DNA from: Sacculina carcini
Taxonomy: Eukaryota; Arthropoda; Thecostraca; Sacculinidae
Length of the DNA stretch: 64,000 nt
Assembly (NCBI GenBank): GCA_916048095.2
Contig: OU696590.1
Location: 2,842,001-2,906,000 of the forward strand
Direction of reading: 5' to 3'
Of the stretch, positions 1-16,848 are shown one piece after another. A program made the translations under genes and the position numbers. Positions within the stretch are counted from its first letter, which is position 1. Each line of letters opens with the position of its first letter. The notes beneath the pieces were generated by a model. The model saw only the letters and a list, made by a program, of their open reading frames with translations. It was not told the DNA's origin and searched no databases.

Positions 1-240
1 ATAACAGGACAGATGCAAAAGAAGTGAACTACAAATATGCAATAAATGACAATAAATATAGAGACAAAATATGGGCAAAACATACAAAGCAGACGAACAT
101 GACGGACAAGACAACACGACTGAAACATAATGACAACACAACACAGCAAACACAACTCGGGAGAATATAGTCATAGCGTAGATATAGTAAGCATACAAAT
201 GAGAGAAGGAATACGAGTAAGAACATGCTAAAGTAACATG

Positions 241-1938
241 TTATAGTGATGCAAAAGGTGTGAGAGTGTGGGAGACTGGGTCAAAAGAGAGGTCAAAAAA
301 GTGTTTGGAGAGCTTAGAGCGGAAAGAATTGTAGGAAAGAGAAGAAGTAATGTGAACTGGGATGGAATTGTAAAGGCGAGGGGCGGAAAAAAAGAATGAT
401 TTGGAGGACCAAGGAGATTCATTTACAGCACGAGGGCATACAAGGGGAAGAGGAATTCGGGAAGGAGTGAGGCAAGGAGTGAGGAGAAGGCGGAGATAGG
501 ATGGCTGATGAGGATCGTGGAGAAGCTTATATATCAGACAGCACAGGCGAAAGTGAATACGTGGAATAATAGGGAGCCAGCGAAATTGAAAAAGAAATCG
601 AGAAGTGTGACGACAAGGAACAGGATGAAGGACAAAACGACAAGATTGATTAATGACGCGTTGTAGGATTTTAAGAGAACGACGAGGAGCATGGATGTAC
701 AAAGAATTACAATAGTCAAGTCTAGAGAATACATGAGAGTGAATAAGTTTGATTGCGGAAGGTCTGTCGAGATATGAGCGTATAGGATAGAGGGATCTCA
801 AGATAAGACGACAAGTGCGGGCGACAGAGAGGATGTTGTCGGAGGAAGAGAGAGATGAGTCAAAAATAACTCCGAGATTGCGAACTGTCGATGATAGGAT
901 AAGAGGTAAGCGAGGAGGAAGAATACGAGGAGGATGAAGAGCCAGAAACTCAGACTTGGACGGGTTGAGGAGAAGGTGACGGGACGACGCCCAAGAAGAG
1001 ATGGTGGATAGGATGTCAGAGAGAAAAGACGGAGAAGGAAAAGGAAGAGGGATATATAACTGAATGTCATCAGCGTAGATATGAAATGAGATGGAATACT
1101 TACGAAGGATAGGACAGAGGGAGGACATGTAAAGGTTAAAGAGTATCGGACCAAGAATAGATCCCTGAGGGACACCTGATGAAAGATGGATAGGATCAGA
1201 TACAGAGGAATTGAAGTTGACAGAGTAGGTCCTTCCCGAAAGGTACGATTTAAGGAGAGAGAGGGCAGAAGACGAGATACCAAGATGAGAGAAGTCATGA
1301 ATTAGGATAGAGTGATTAACAAGGTCGAAGGCGGATGACATATCGAGAAGAACGAGAAGAACAGAGCGACGGTACGAGAAGTGCGAGAGGATGCCATTGG
1401 AGATAGAAAGAAGAACTGATTCGGTAGAATGAGAAGGGCGAAACCCGGATTGGAAGGGATCAAGAGACTGGCAGATGAAAGGGGAAAGTTGCGCAGAGAT
1501 AGCGGACTCGAGAAGTTTAGAAGCAAAGCTCAGAAGAGATATAGGACGATAGTTACTAAGTATAGAAGAGTCAAGGTTCTGTTTCTTAAGAATTGGACGG
1601 ACAATTGCATGTTTGTCAGCGAGAAACTGGCCGTGAAGAAAAGAGGAGTTGATAAGATGCAGGAGATAAGGAACCAGGGAAGGAAGGGATTTGGCTATAG
1701 CAGGGAAGTTGATTGGATCAGCTGGTGAGAAGGATAGCTTGGAAGAGGAAACGAGGGAAAGGATATCATGAAGATCAATGTGAGAGAAGGACGTGAACCG
1801 GTGATGAGTGGAAGTGTGAGTGAGGGCAGCACAATTGGTGGTGTATCTTTGGTGTATTGTTGTGCCATTAGTGTTTATTTTTTTGTTTAGAATATATTTG
1901 CCAACAAAAAAAACAATAAAACAGGGAACAATACACAA
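241..1938 (-). CDS. Reverse transcriptase ORF of a 5'-truncated L2/CR1-like LINE
   Basis: The open frame reads 565 codons, but its first ~60 residues look like non-LINE flank, so the annotated ATG is not a real start. From about residue 60 it matches the pre-RT and RT regions of the CR1/L2/Jockey group: SNYRPISLLS (palm entry), LVLLDMSSAFDLVNH (motif with the first catalytic Asp), SSGVPQGSILGPILFN, the active site YADDIQLY, and the LDYCNSLY motif typical of CR1/L2-type C-termini. No endonuclease is present, so the copy is 5'-truncated, the usual result of incomplete target-primed reverse transcription. The RT frame is uninterrupted, suggesting a fairly young copy. The 3' end probably lies within bases 1-240, which are A-rich and carry no ORF. 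It could belong to either L2 or CR1; a phylogeny would decide. Confidence 0.88.
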   Translation of the reverse strand: MCIVPCFIVFFVGKYILNKKINTNGTTIHQRYTTNCAALTHTSTHHRFTSFSHIDLHDILSLVSSSKLSFSPADPINFPAIAKSLPSLVPYLLHLINSSFLHGQFLADKHAIVRPILKKQNLDSSILSNYRPISLLSFASKLLESAISAQLSPFICQSLDPFQSGFRPSHSTESVLLSISNGILSHFSYRRSVLLVLLDMSSAFDLVNHSILIHDFSHLGISSSALSLLKSYLSGRTYSVNFNSSVSDPIHLSSGVPQGSILGPILFNLYMSSLCPILRKYSISFHIYADDIQLYIPLPFPSPSFLSDILSTISSWASSRHLLLNPSKSEFLALHPPRILPPRLPLILSSTVRNLGVIFDSSLSSSDNILSVARTCRLILRSLYPIRSYLDRPSAIKLIHSHVFSRLDYCNSLYIHAPRRSLKILQRVINQSCRFVLHPVPCRHTSRFLFQFRWLPIIPRIHFRLCCLIYKLLHDPHQPSYLRLLLTPCLTPSRIPLPLVCPRAVNESPWSSKSFFFSAPRLYNSIPVHITSSLSYNSFRSKLSKHFFDLSFDPVSHTLTPFASL

Positions 1939-1955
1939 TCATGAGAACTAACATG

Positions 1956-2890
1956 GCAAAGAAATGTCCATCTAGCTTAGATCTTTGACGGGCATGATAC
2001 ATATGTACACACATCGTAATGCAGCATTGACTTTGGTCAGTAACCGTGGCATATCAACGTAGTACAGTTGTGGTGAATATTCGTAGCCAGAGTAAGTCGT
2101 AGTATTCATAGCCGCAGTAAGTAGTAGTCATAGTCGTGTAGCCGTAGTAAGTAGTAATAAGTCGTGGTATTTATCAGTAGCGGTAGTAAATAGTAGGTAA
2201 GTATCCGTGGCCGTTGAAGTAGTAGTAGTTGTAAGCATCCTTAGCCGTAGTAAGTAGTAGTAAGTCGTAATAAGTAGCCGTAGTGAGTAGTAGTAGTAAG
2301 TCGTAATAAGTAGCCGTAATGAGTAGTAGTAGTAAGTCGTAATATGTAGCCGTAGTAAGAAGTAGTGAGTAATAATAGTCGCACTAAGTGTGAGTAGGTG
2401 CAATACAGTATCAGTAACAGCTCACAGTATCATTATCAACTTGTCAACAAAGCAAGCAGCAAGCTAATACGTGTTTAGCAAGCAATTTTTTATCTTTTTG
2501 GAAAATTGGATGCATGCGTGAATGTTTGTTAGACTTTTGATGTCTTCGGGTAATTTATTCCATGTTTGTGGACCACGATACAAAAGTGTTGTTCTGAATT
2601 TTGGTACTATTAAATCGCGACTACTTCTCATGCTCCTTTCAGAGTGGATATGTGGCGTATCATATGTGCATTTATCACTCTTTCTGTTTGTAGCTGATTT
2701 GCTCTGCTTCCAATTGTCAGTATCACCGTGTAGCCAACTGTACGTATGTGTGACTGTATGTCTGGGAGTTTGAATGTGTTTCAGTGTGAAGGTGTGTGCA
2801 CCTGGTTTGTATGCTTGTCTGTGACCTCCAGACGGAATTCGTTCGTTTGGTCATGTGAAGGGTGTATGTCTGTTGTGTTGTATGTATGGG
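1956..2890. other. Gene-free stretch with a TAG-rich repeat
   Basis: Apart from the tandem repeat at 2090-2400, no convincing gene is visible. Short open frames here (for example around 2522-2773) have no recognisable domain and no coding-like composition. Confidence 0.5.
2090..2400. repeat. TAG-rich imperfect minisatellite
   Basis: Variants of GTAGTAAGTCGTAATAAG and GTAGCCGTAGT recur across about 300 bases. The clearest part is near 2265-2350, where a unit of roughly 36-38 bases is repeated at least twice almost exactly. The minus-strand open frame across it (Tyr/Leu/Thr-rich) is a by-product of the repeat. Confidence 0.75.
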
Positions 2891-3224
2891 TTAAAAGGTT
2901 AAATGCCTAAGCGGCAGCTGCTACACGGGAAGAAACCGAAGCTTATGAACACACAGGCGTGCCCCGTGCAGCTCGCTGCCACCGCAGAACCGACCCTCTC
3001 CACGCTATGGCGCCACAAGGACGTAAGACGTATTAGAGAGAGCCACCTCCCCAGAATTCATGGCACAACTCATGACTGATATCTGGTACCATCATTTTCT
3101 GCTGGGTGGACAGGGGCAGTGGGATTGTAGAATTCGCCCAATGAAATTCTGCTCCGCCGGGTTTCGAACCACGGACCTCCCGCTTGTGAGGCGGGTGTGC
3201 TAACAACTGCACCACGGAGTCCAC
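2891..3224 (-). mobile_element. tRNA-Val-derived SINE, copy 1
   Basis: Read on the minus strand the element starts with a degenerate tRNA head. Box A lies near 3190-3212, box B is a perfect GGTTCGAAACC at 3160-3170, and the anticodon stem-loop reads CCCGC-CTCACAA-GCGGG, i.e. anticodon CAC (Val). The T stem has mismatches, so this is a SINE head and not a working tRNA gene. The body runs to about 2891 and ends in a conserved tail containing TTAACCTTTT. Two more copies lie inside clathrin introns at about 44.66 and 54.77 kb in the same orientation. Confidence 0.85.
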
Positions 3225-4319
3225 AAGTTTGTTTGTGTGTGCGATTGTGTGTCATTATGGGTCATGTGACCAAGCTTATATAAATCCTGAACGCGGTGAT
3301 CGGTGATTCAGTTGGGTCAGCTAGTGTGTCAGTTATCGTATCTGATCGCCGCATCAATATATCTCGCCTCTGCCATCGAACGGAAGTTTTCTTGTGTGGA
3401 CCAGATAGCCACAGATACAATGTGGAAAAATTTCAATTGAGCAGGTTGATTAAATGAGCAACCGGTAAAGTAATTTCAACAGGAAATATTTCGCTGTGTT
3501 TTTATATATCATTAGTTTTAAAAATGGGTAGACCTTCCTGACACTGTCGATTTTTTAATACTCGGATACATCTATGTGGTGTGAGTGAGAGAGAGTGCGT
3601 GTGCAGTGAGAGACAGTGCGTGTGAGAGATTGTGTCTGAGTGCGTGAACGTATTAGTGTGTCCATGTGTGATCGTGTATGTTTGAATTGTGTATTGCGTG
3701 CGAGAGTGTGTGAGCGAGTGTGTATAGTTGTGTCGGTGTGTGTATGCGTTTGGTGAAGTGTTCATGCCCCGCGGCGGCGATCCGGTCACTCACTCGCCGC
3801 TGATTGGTTGTTGCGGTGGGTGCGAGGCATGTGCGAGTGTGTGTCCGTGTGGGCTCCCGTGTGTCACGGTGGAACCTGTCGGGTTGGAAGTGTTGTCGGG
3901 AGTGGTGTGACTTCTTCTTGGCACGTCTTGGCGCGCGTTGGCATCGCTGCCCCACGCGCGCCTGTCTCTGAATATATCTTAATTTGTTATGCCCTTACAA
4001 TCTAATTATTTTGTATTGTACAATATAGCTATTTTCTCTATGAATGAAGACCATGGACATGGCCATATAGGAACACCATATGAGGGTAACATAGCGTGAA
4101 GAATATGCTGAGCAATGACTGTTGTAAGCTGATTGCTTATTTTAAAGTATTCCACAAGATTTGGCTAGTTTATTACAAACACTGTCTATATGATGCTTCC
4201 AGTTGAGATTTTCGTCAATATTGACGCCCAGGAATTTCGTTTTAGAAACTTTTAGTTCCACCGTTTAATATGATTGGAGGAAATTCGTAAATTCTAGATG
4301 TAATCGCAATTCTAGTATT
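3225..4319. other. Gene-free, GT-rich sequence
   Basis: Nothing coding is recognisable. About 3565-3760 is a degenerate GT/GA-rich tract that produces spurious His/Thr-rich open frames on the minus strand. Confidence 0.5.
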
Positions 4320-4755
4320 CTAGATTCTAAGGAAGATAATTGGTCCTAGTATTGAGCCTTGTGGGACCCCTTTGGTGATAGATTTGAATGATGAGTAGCT
4401 GGAATTAATGAAGACAGACTGATATCTATTTTCCAAGTAATTTTTGATTAACTATCTACTGAGTCCGCGTATACCAAGATTTTCAAGTTTCTTCACAAGT
4501 ATAGTATGGTCCAACGAATCAAATGCTTTCGTCAGGTCTAAGAAAATACCTTTTTCAGCTTTGTTACGCAAATTTTTAAAAATCTGGGATGAGGGAAACT
4601 TTATAGCAGGTATTTTCCTAAGACTTGTCGAAATTTTTGATTCGTTAGACCATACTATACTTTTGAAGAAACTTGAAAATCTTGGTATACGCGGACTCAG
4701 TAGACAGTTACTCAAAAAGTACCTGGAAAATATATATCAGTCTGTTTTCTTAATC
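4320..4755. pseudogene. Fold-back pair of LINE reverse transcriptase remnants
   Basis: On the minus strand, 4320-4380 encodes the RT motif GVPQGSILGP and 4450-4530 encodes FDSLDHTILVKKLENLGI. On the plus strand, 4634-4740 encodes nearly the same peptide again. The two arms, about 4410-4524 and 4636-4752, are reverse complements over roughly 115 bases with a spacer of about 110. The minus arm is continuous with upstream RT sequence, so the plus arm is probably the duplicated, inverted part. Neither frame is complete and there is no YADD motif. Likely origin is a LINE insertion with inversion (twin priming) or a later inverted duplication. Confidence 0.75.
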
Positions 4756-4759
4756 TGTT

Positions 4760-6037
4760 TAATACTGTCTCAAGTTTAATACTGCAATTTCTGTAGAATA
4801 TTTCGAACGAAAAACAAAATGATTTTTGTTAAAAGGCCCCTGAGACTTTAAATAATTCAGCAAACGTGTGGAAATAACTATTTCTATAATTTTGCTGAAC
4901 GTTGGTAGTATCGAGGTTGGACGATACGTGATTGTTCATATAACTTTTATCGCCCGAAGTGTGTGTATGTGTGTGTGTTTGGGCTATGATGTTTGCGTAT
5001 GCAAATGTGTATATGTTAGCGCGTGTTTGTGTGGCTGTAATTCTTGTGCGAGTGGTAGATATATTTGTTTGTGAATGAGTGCGTGTCTGTATGCGCAGTT
5101 GTACGTACGAGGGCAGTTGGCTTATTGGTGTGAACTGGGAGCGAGTGCGTTGGTGAGAGGGTTTTTGTGTTGTGCGGAGTTAACGCTTTCTTGCGGTATC
5201 ATGTAGTTTCGTGCAATTGTTATTAACATACTCGTATTGTGCTTTTCATCACTCACATGTGATTTTCATTATTCTTCTGTTCATCGTTGTTGAATACATT
5301 ACGTCGTCTCTTTCGTCTCTCTACGTCTCATCTCTCTGAAACCAGACATTTATAATTCCAAAGGCCCGAATTAACATTTATTTGTTCTCGTATCAAAGAC
5401 TGCGGTCAATATTAGCTCCGCATAGCGAAATCCTATATGTGTGCGCACGTATTATGTACTAGCGACACATCCTGTTTTTGTCGCTGATCCGCTCTAGGTG
5501 TGTCTCGTCACTTGGTCGCCATCTTATTTGATTCTAATTTGAATTTTGTATAAATATTGTAAACGTATTAAGCTAGAGTACTTAGGCATGATGTATAAAA
5601 CCAATGTGAAAATTATGCACTAATAGAAACAATCAACATAAATCAACAAATCCACACATGTACACACGCACACACCCATAAGAAAAATCGGTTTAGAATA
5701 ATTTTTCAATTAAGTCCGCAAATTGTCGATTTTTCAAATATTTTCAGGGGTTGAAATGCCAATACATTTTGGCGCCAGTGTTTTAAAGCTGGAACTATTA
5801 ATGCACCAATTTGTATGTATATATACTTCACTGTCCTTTTCGCAGTGTGCATAACACGATATGGACTATTACATGATTTTTTTCACGTCCATATCGTGTA
5901 GGCAATACAAATACACTACGAATAATTACTTTGTGTGATCCTCCTTGCAACCTTGCAATCCGATCCTGATCTGATTCAACGCAGTATAACGTGCATTGTC
6001 ACTGTGAACATCGCTATCTGTCTGTGTGTCGTGATAG
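4760..6037. other. Sequence upstream of the zinc-finger exons
   Basis: No clear exon is seen. A 12-base perfect inverted repeat (CACGATATGGAC / GTCCATATCGTG) at 5855-5866 and 5887-5898 could form a stem with a 20-base loop. The true first exon and promoter of the zinc-finger gene may lie here or further upstream; I cannot place them. Confidence 0.4.
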
Positions 6038-13516
<7,479 letters not shown>

Positions 13517-14324
13517 AAAATATTGTTCAGTGAGTTTTATATCATTTGTACGTTCGTTTTCGCTGTGCTTTCGTCACCATTACTTACATTTTGTCATGTC
13601 TTTACATTTTGTTGTGCCATATTTGTGCTGGTTCGGGTAGCATTTTTGACTGGAGTTTCCGTTTCTGAACTTGCTTTGTTTTTCGCTGAATACATTCACT
13701 GAAGTTAATTATCGACGCCGCGCATAATTCACTCGATACATTTTTGTGCATGTGTGGTGTACTCCGGGAGTGATAATGACCATGTGTACGAGCGTTATAT
13801 TTGCATTATCATCATTATTATTTATTAAAGGCAAATCCAGTAGCATGGGAAGAGTGCAAGCAATATCACCACCCTAAGGTGGCCCCATGTACCGGAAGCG
13901 TCCAAAAATTTCAGAGATAAAGAGTTCGAAAAGAATAAATTCTAGAAAGAGTTGGAAAATATAATAATAAATAAATAATAAACGATCACCCGATAACTCT
14001 CCATAATGTCACTCCGCCCACTTTCCTCAATAAACGAAAACAATCAACAATAAATATGTGATTCAATAAATGACAACCATCAATAGATAAGAATAAATAT
14101 TAATAAGTATAAATAACAATCAAGAGCAATAAATATGATATACATAAGAATATGAATCAATAAGTAACAACACAAATATATATGATTCAACAAACAACAA
14201 CACCAATAAATATGATTCAATAAACAACACCAGCCAACACTGAGTAAAAGTATTATTTAATAAATATCAACAACTAATAATAAACAGTAATAAATAGAGA
14301 ATAAAATAAGAATAAACATATAGA

Positions 14325-14460
14325 AAATAAATGACAATAAATATGAATAAATAACAATACATATGAATAAATAACAATACATATGAATAAATAACAATAC
14401 ATATGAATAAATAACAATAAATATGAATAAATACCAATAAATATGAATAAATAAACAATT
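14325..14460. repeat. 20-base AT-rich minisatellite
   Basis: About 6.5 copies of a 20-base unit, AATAAATAACAATACATATG, with a few substitutions. Minus-strand Tyr/Ile/Phe-rich open frames come from the repeat. Confidence 0.9.
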
Positions 14461-14477
14461 AATAAGACTCAACAGTC

Positions 14478-14739
14478 TGTGGTGCGCCACGTGCAACAGC
14501 GTCACGCACCACTTCGGGGAACCTGCCAGAAGCACAAGCACAGTGTACTCTGCCCTGGCCACATTGTGTGTGTGTATCTTTGGAGGAGGCACTCGTTCTC
14601 TGTATCTGCAAGCGCGGTGCAACTGTGTAAATGCGTGTGCCAGTGTCGTATGTCATATGTGCAATATGATAATACACTGTCGGTCCAGAAATCTCGCCTC
14701 GTGTGTTAGCGACGCTCCGTGGCATGTACCTTCGCCACA
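14478..14739 (+). mobile_element. LTR of the TRIM family, plus orientation
   Basis: Begins TGTGGTGCGCCACG and ends CGCCACA, and is followed directly by the tRNA-Trp-type primer site. It resembles the reverse complements of 34940-35171 and 35792-36023. No partner LTR or internal region follows, so this is a truncated copy. Confidence 0.75.
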
Positions 14740-14740
14740 T

Positions 14741-14757
14741 TGGTGACCCCGACGTGA
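14741..14757 (+). promoter_or_regulatory. Primer binding site complementary to tRNA-Trp
   Basis: TGGTGACCCCGACGTGA matches the complement of the 3' end of animal tRNA-Trp over 17 bases, as I recall that tRNA. The same site lies next to the TRIM LTR at 35776-35791 (minus), and its first 12 bases lie next to the Gypsy-1 LTR. Confidence 0.75.
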
Positions 14758-15531
14758 TGGTGTGGTGCTGTGTTTGATATTTGCGGCGCCTCATCTGCGC
14801 TATATACGTGCGCCATCCACATATACGACCATGTTCACAAGCACTATATTTGAACGAAGAACTCCACACAATGTAACACGCACAAGCAATTGATACACAC
14901 GCCCAGGCAGACCAAAACACAATTGTCAATTCACTCCTGTGATCAATCAGCGATACATCTGATACAGCCTCATGTAATATGATATGTCAGGATCATCTGA
15001 CGTTGCAAGCTGTCACCGGTTGCAAAGCGCCTATTCTTGGAATGTAAGCGTCAGGCTACCAATGCAAACTATACATGCAGATGCGCACACACATAAACAC
15101 ACACAGGCGCACCTGCACACATACACACATACGCACTAGCACAGATGCTGCTTCACATACACATACGCACACACATACAAACATTCAAGCAAAGTGCAAC
15201 TTGATATGATACACCACAAGACTCCCCCACCAGAAGCGGAGCTGGTGAAGAGTAAGCGAAAACAGTAATTAAGGGTACATACAAAATCTCAAATAGTAAT
15301 GAAGACATCAATATTATAGAAGTATTGAGAAGGCATATGCTGCGCGGCGAGCACGTTCACTCTGGTTTATTTTAGTAAAACGTGGAATGCTTTGCGTTGA
15401 AGGGAGGGCTTTGTGTGGTTCTCGATTGTGTTCAATTACTGGAGTTGTAGTGTTTTTTCTTGTTGTTGTTCTTGCTTAGTTCCCATTTTTTTTCATTCAA
15501 TTAGTTTTTTCCCTTTCTCTATTGTGTCTGC

Positions 15532-16824
15532 ATGAGAGCAGACATGCCCGGGGTCCGGACCCACCGGAAGTGGCGGGTTTTGCCAAACTTCTTTGACGAA
15601 GAGGTCGATGAGGGTAGCTTTGTCGTAGCAGACCCCTCAGAGTCCGACATCGCAAAACGTCGTAGCTGGCCATGGGTAGAATCCTGCCTGGAAAACATCC
15701 TTGGGGGAAAAAAAGCTCAAAAAGTGTCTATTTTGCGGAGTGGTCAGATACTCATAAGGACTCAAAACTCGGTACAAACTGAAATGCTGCTTTCTTCTTC
15801 CAAGCTGGGTGACACTCCATCCAAATTCTCTCTCCACAAAACTCTGAACGAGAGTAAGGGCTCCATATACGCCCCGGATTTGAGCGTGATGACGGTTGAC
15901 GACCTGACCGAGTGGATGGCTCCTCACGGTGTAACAGCCGTGAGACGGCCCAACCCCACCAACGGCAACCCATCGCCGATTCTACAGTTGACGTTCAACA
16001 AACTGGTTTGCCCAAACGAGCTGAAATTTTCGTATACCAAATACGCTGTCAAACCATGGTACCCGAATCCAATGATCTGTACACAATGCTGTGAACTCGG
16101 TCACACATCCACACACTGCAAAAACTCAAAAGTGTGCCAAAACTGCAATGAGACGTCACACAGTTCGGAACAATGCTCAAACCACCCACACTGCAGCAAA
16201 TGCAATGGTGCTCACTCTCCCATGTCCAAGGAATGTCCGGCATTTCAGACTGAAAAACAAGTCCTTGAAATCAAATACAGAAACAAAATCACCTATAACG
16301 AGGCCAAGAAGATCTGCCAAGACTCAAACACACCAAATGACAACAATACATACGCTGCTCGATGCGAAACATCTCAGCACGACAGCGAAGTCATAGCAGC
16401 AATGCAAATACAACTCAACACCATGTCTGGCGCCGTCACCCAGCTCACCGCTGTGGTCGCCGACCTGGTGAAGACAATGGCCCCCGTCATAGCCAACCTG
16501 ACCAAACAAAACCCCAATACAACTGAAACATCCGAATCTTGCACCAACAACGCTTCTGACTCCACGGACTCGCAACCACCGAACAATGTCATCCCTACAT
16601 CTCCCTCCCACTCCACAAATGTCACCCTCATCACTGACGCCCATTGTCAAGACAGTGGCACCTCCGCACCACCAAAGAACACGAGTAACATCAATCAAAC
16701 ACATCCGAGTTCAAACACCTCTCACGGTACAACCGTCACGGCCGATCACAGCTACACCTGTGACACACAAAAACCCACAAACCACATGAACACCAGGACA
16801 AACAAAAAACCAAAACGACAATAA
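15532..16824 (+). CDS. LINE ORF1: Gag-like RNA-binding protein
   Basis: 430 residues from an ATG 141 bases into the element. Residues about 180-245 hold three cysteine-histidine knuckles (CTQCCELGHTSTHC, CQNCNETSHSSEQC, CSKCNGAHSPMSKEC), the arrangement of I- and Jockey-type ORF1 proteins that bind their own RNA in a ribonucleoprotein particle. The C-terminal third is Asn/Thr/Ser-rich and low in complexity. ORF2 begins 24 bases after its stop, so ORF2 is probably made by reinitiation or another low-efficiency mechanism. Confidence 0.9.
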   Translation: MRADMPGVRTHRKWRVLPNFFDEEVDEGSFVVADPSESDIAKRRSWPWVESCLENILGGKKAQKVSILRSGQILIRTQNSVQTEMLLSSSKLGDTPSKFSLHKTLNESKGSIYAPDLSVMTVDDLTEWMAPHGVTAVRRPNPTNGNPSPILQLTFNKLVCPNELKFSYTKYAVKPWYPNPMICTQCCELGHTSTHCKNSKVCQNCNETSHSSEQCSNHPHCSKCNGAHSPMSKECPAFQTEKQVLEIKYRNKITYNEAKKICQDSNTPNDNNTYAARCETSQHDSEVIAAMQIQLNTMSGAVTQLTAVVADLVKTMAPVIANLTKQNPNTTETSESCTNNASDSTDSQPPNNVIPTSPSHSTNVTLITDAHCQDSGTSAPPKNTSNINQTHPSSNTSHGTTVTADHSYTCDTQKPTNHMNTRTNKKPKRQ

Positions 16825-16848
16825 AACACGGAATCCCCTTTATTTCTC

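Larger units (their letters stand above)
13807..14826 (+). mobile_element. Chimeric segment splitting the Gypsy-1 3' LTR
   Basis: The first 54 bases of the LTR (13753-13806) are separated from the rest (from about 14827) by 1 kb. That segment holds an unassigned AT-rich piece, a 20-base minisatellite, and a TRIM-family LTR with primer site and about 70 bases of leader that ends abruptly. The bases GACCATG occur on both sides, but the similarity of 13786-13806 to later LTR sequence makes a simple target duplication doubtful. Confidence 0.5.

Noticed and set aside
2522..2773. Small protein of 83 residues
   Set aside because: No domain, start context or splice partners; the end of the frame is GT-rich.
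3140..3224. A genuine tRNA-Val gene
   Set aside because: The T stem and acceptor stem have mismatches, and the sequence is joined to a conserved SINE body found in two other places.
14325..14460. CRISPR-like array
   Set aside because: The repeat is continuous, with no unique spacers; it is a simple minisatellite in an animal genome.
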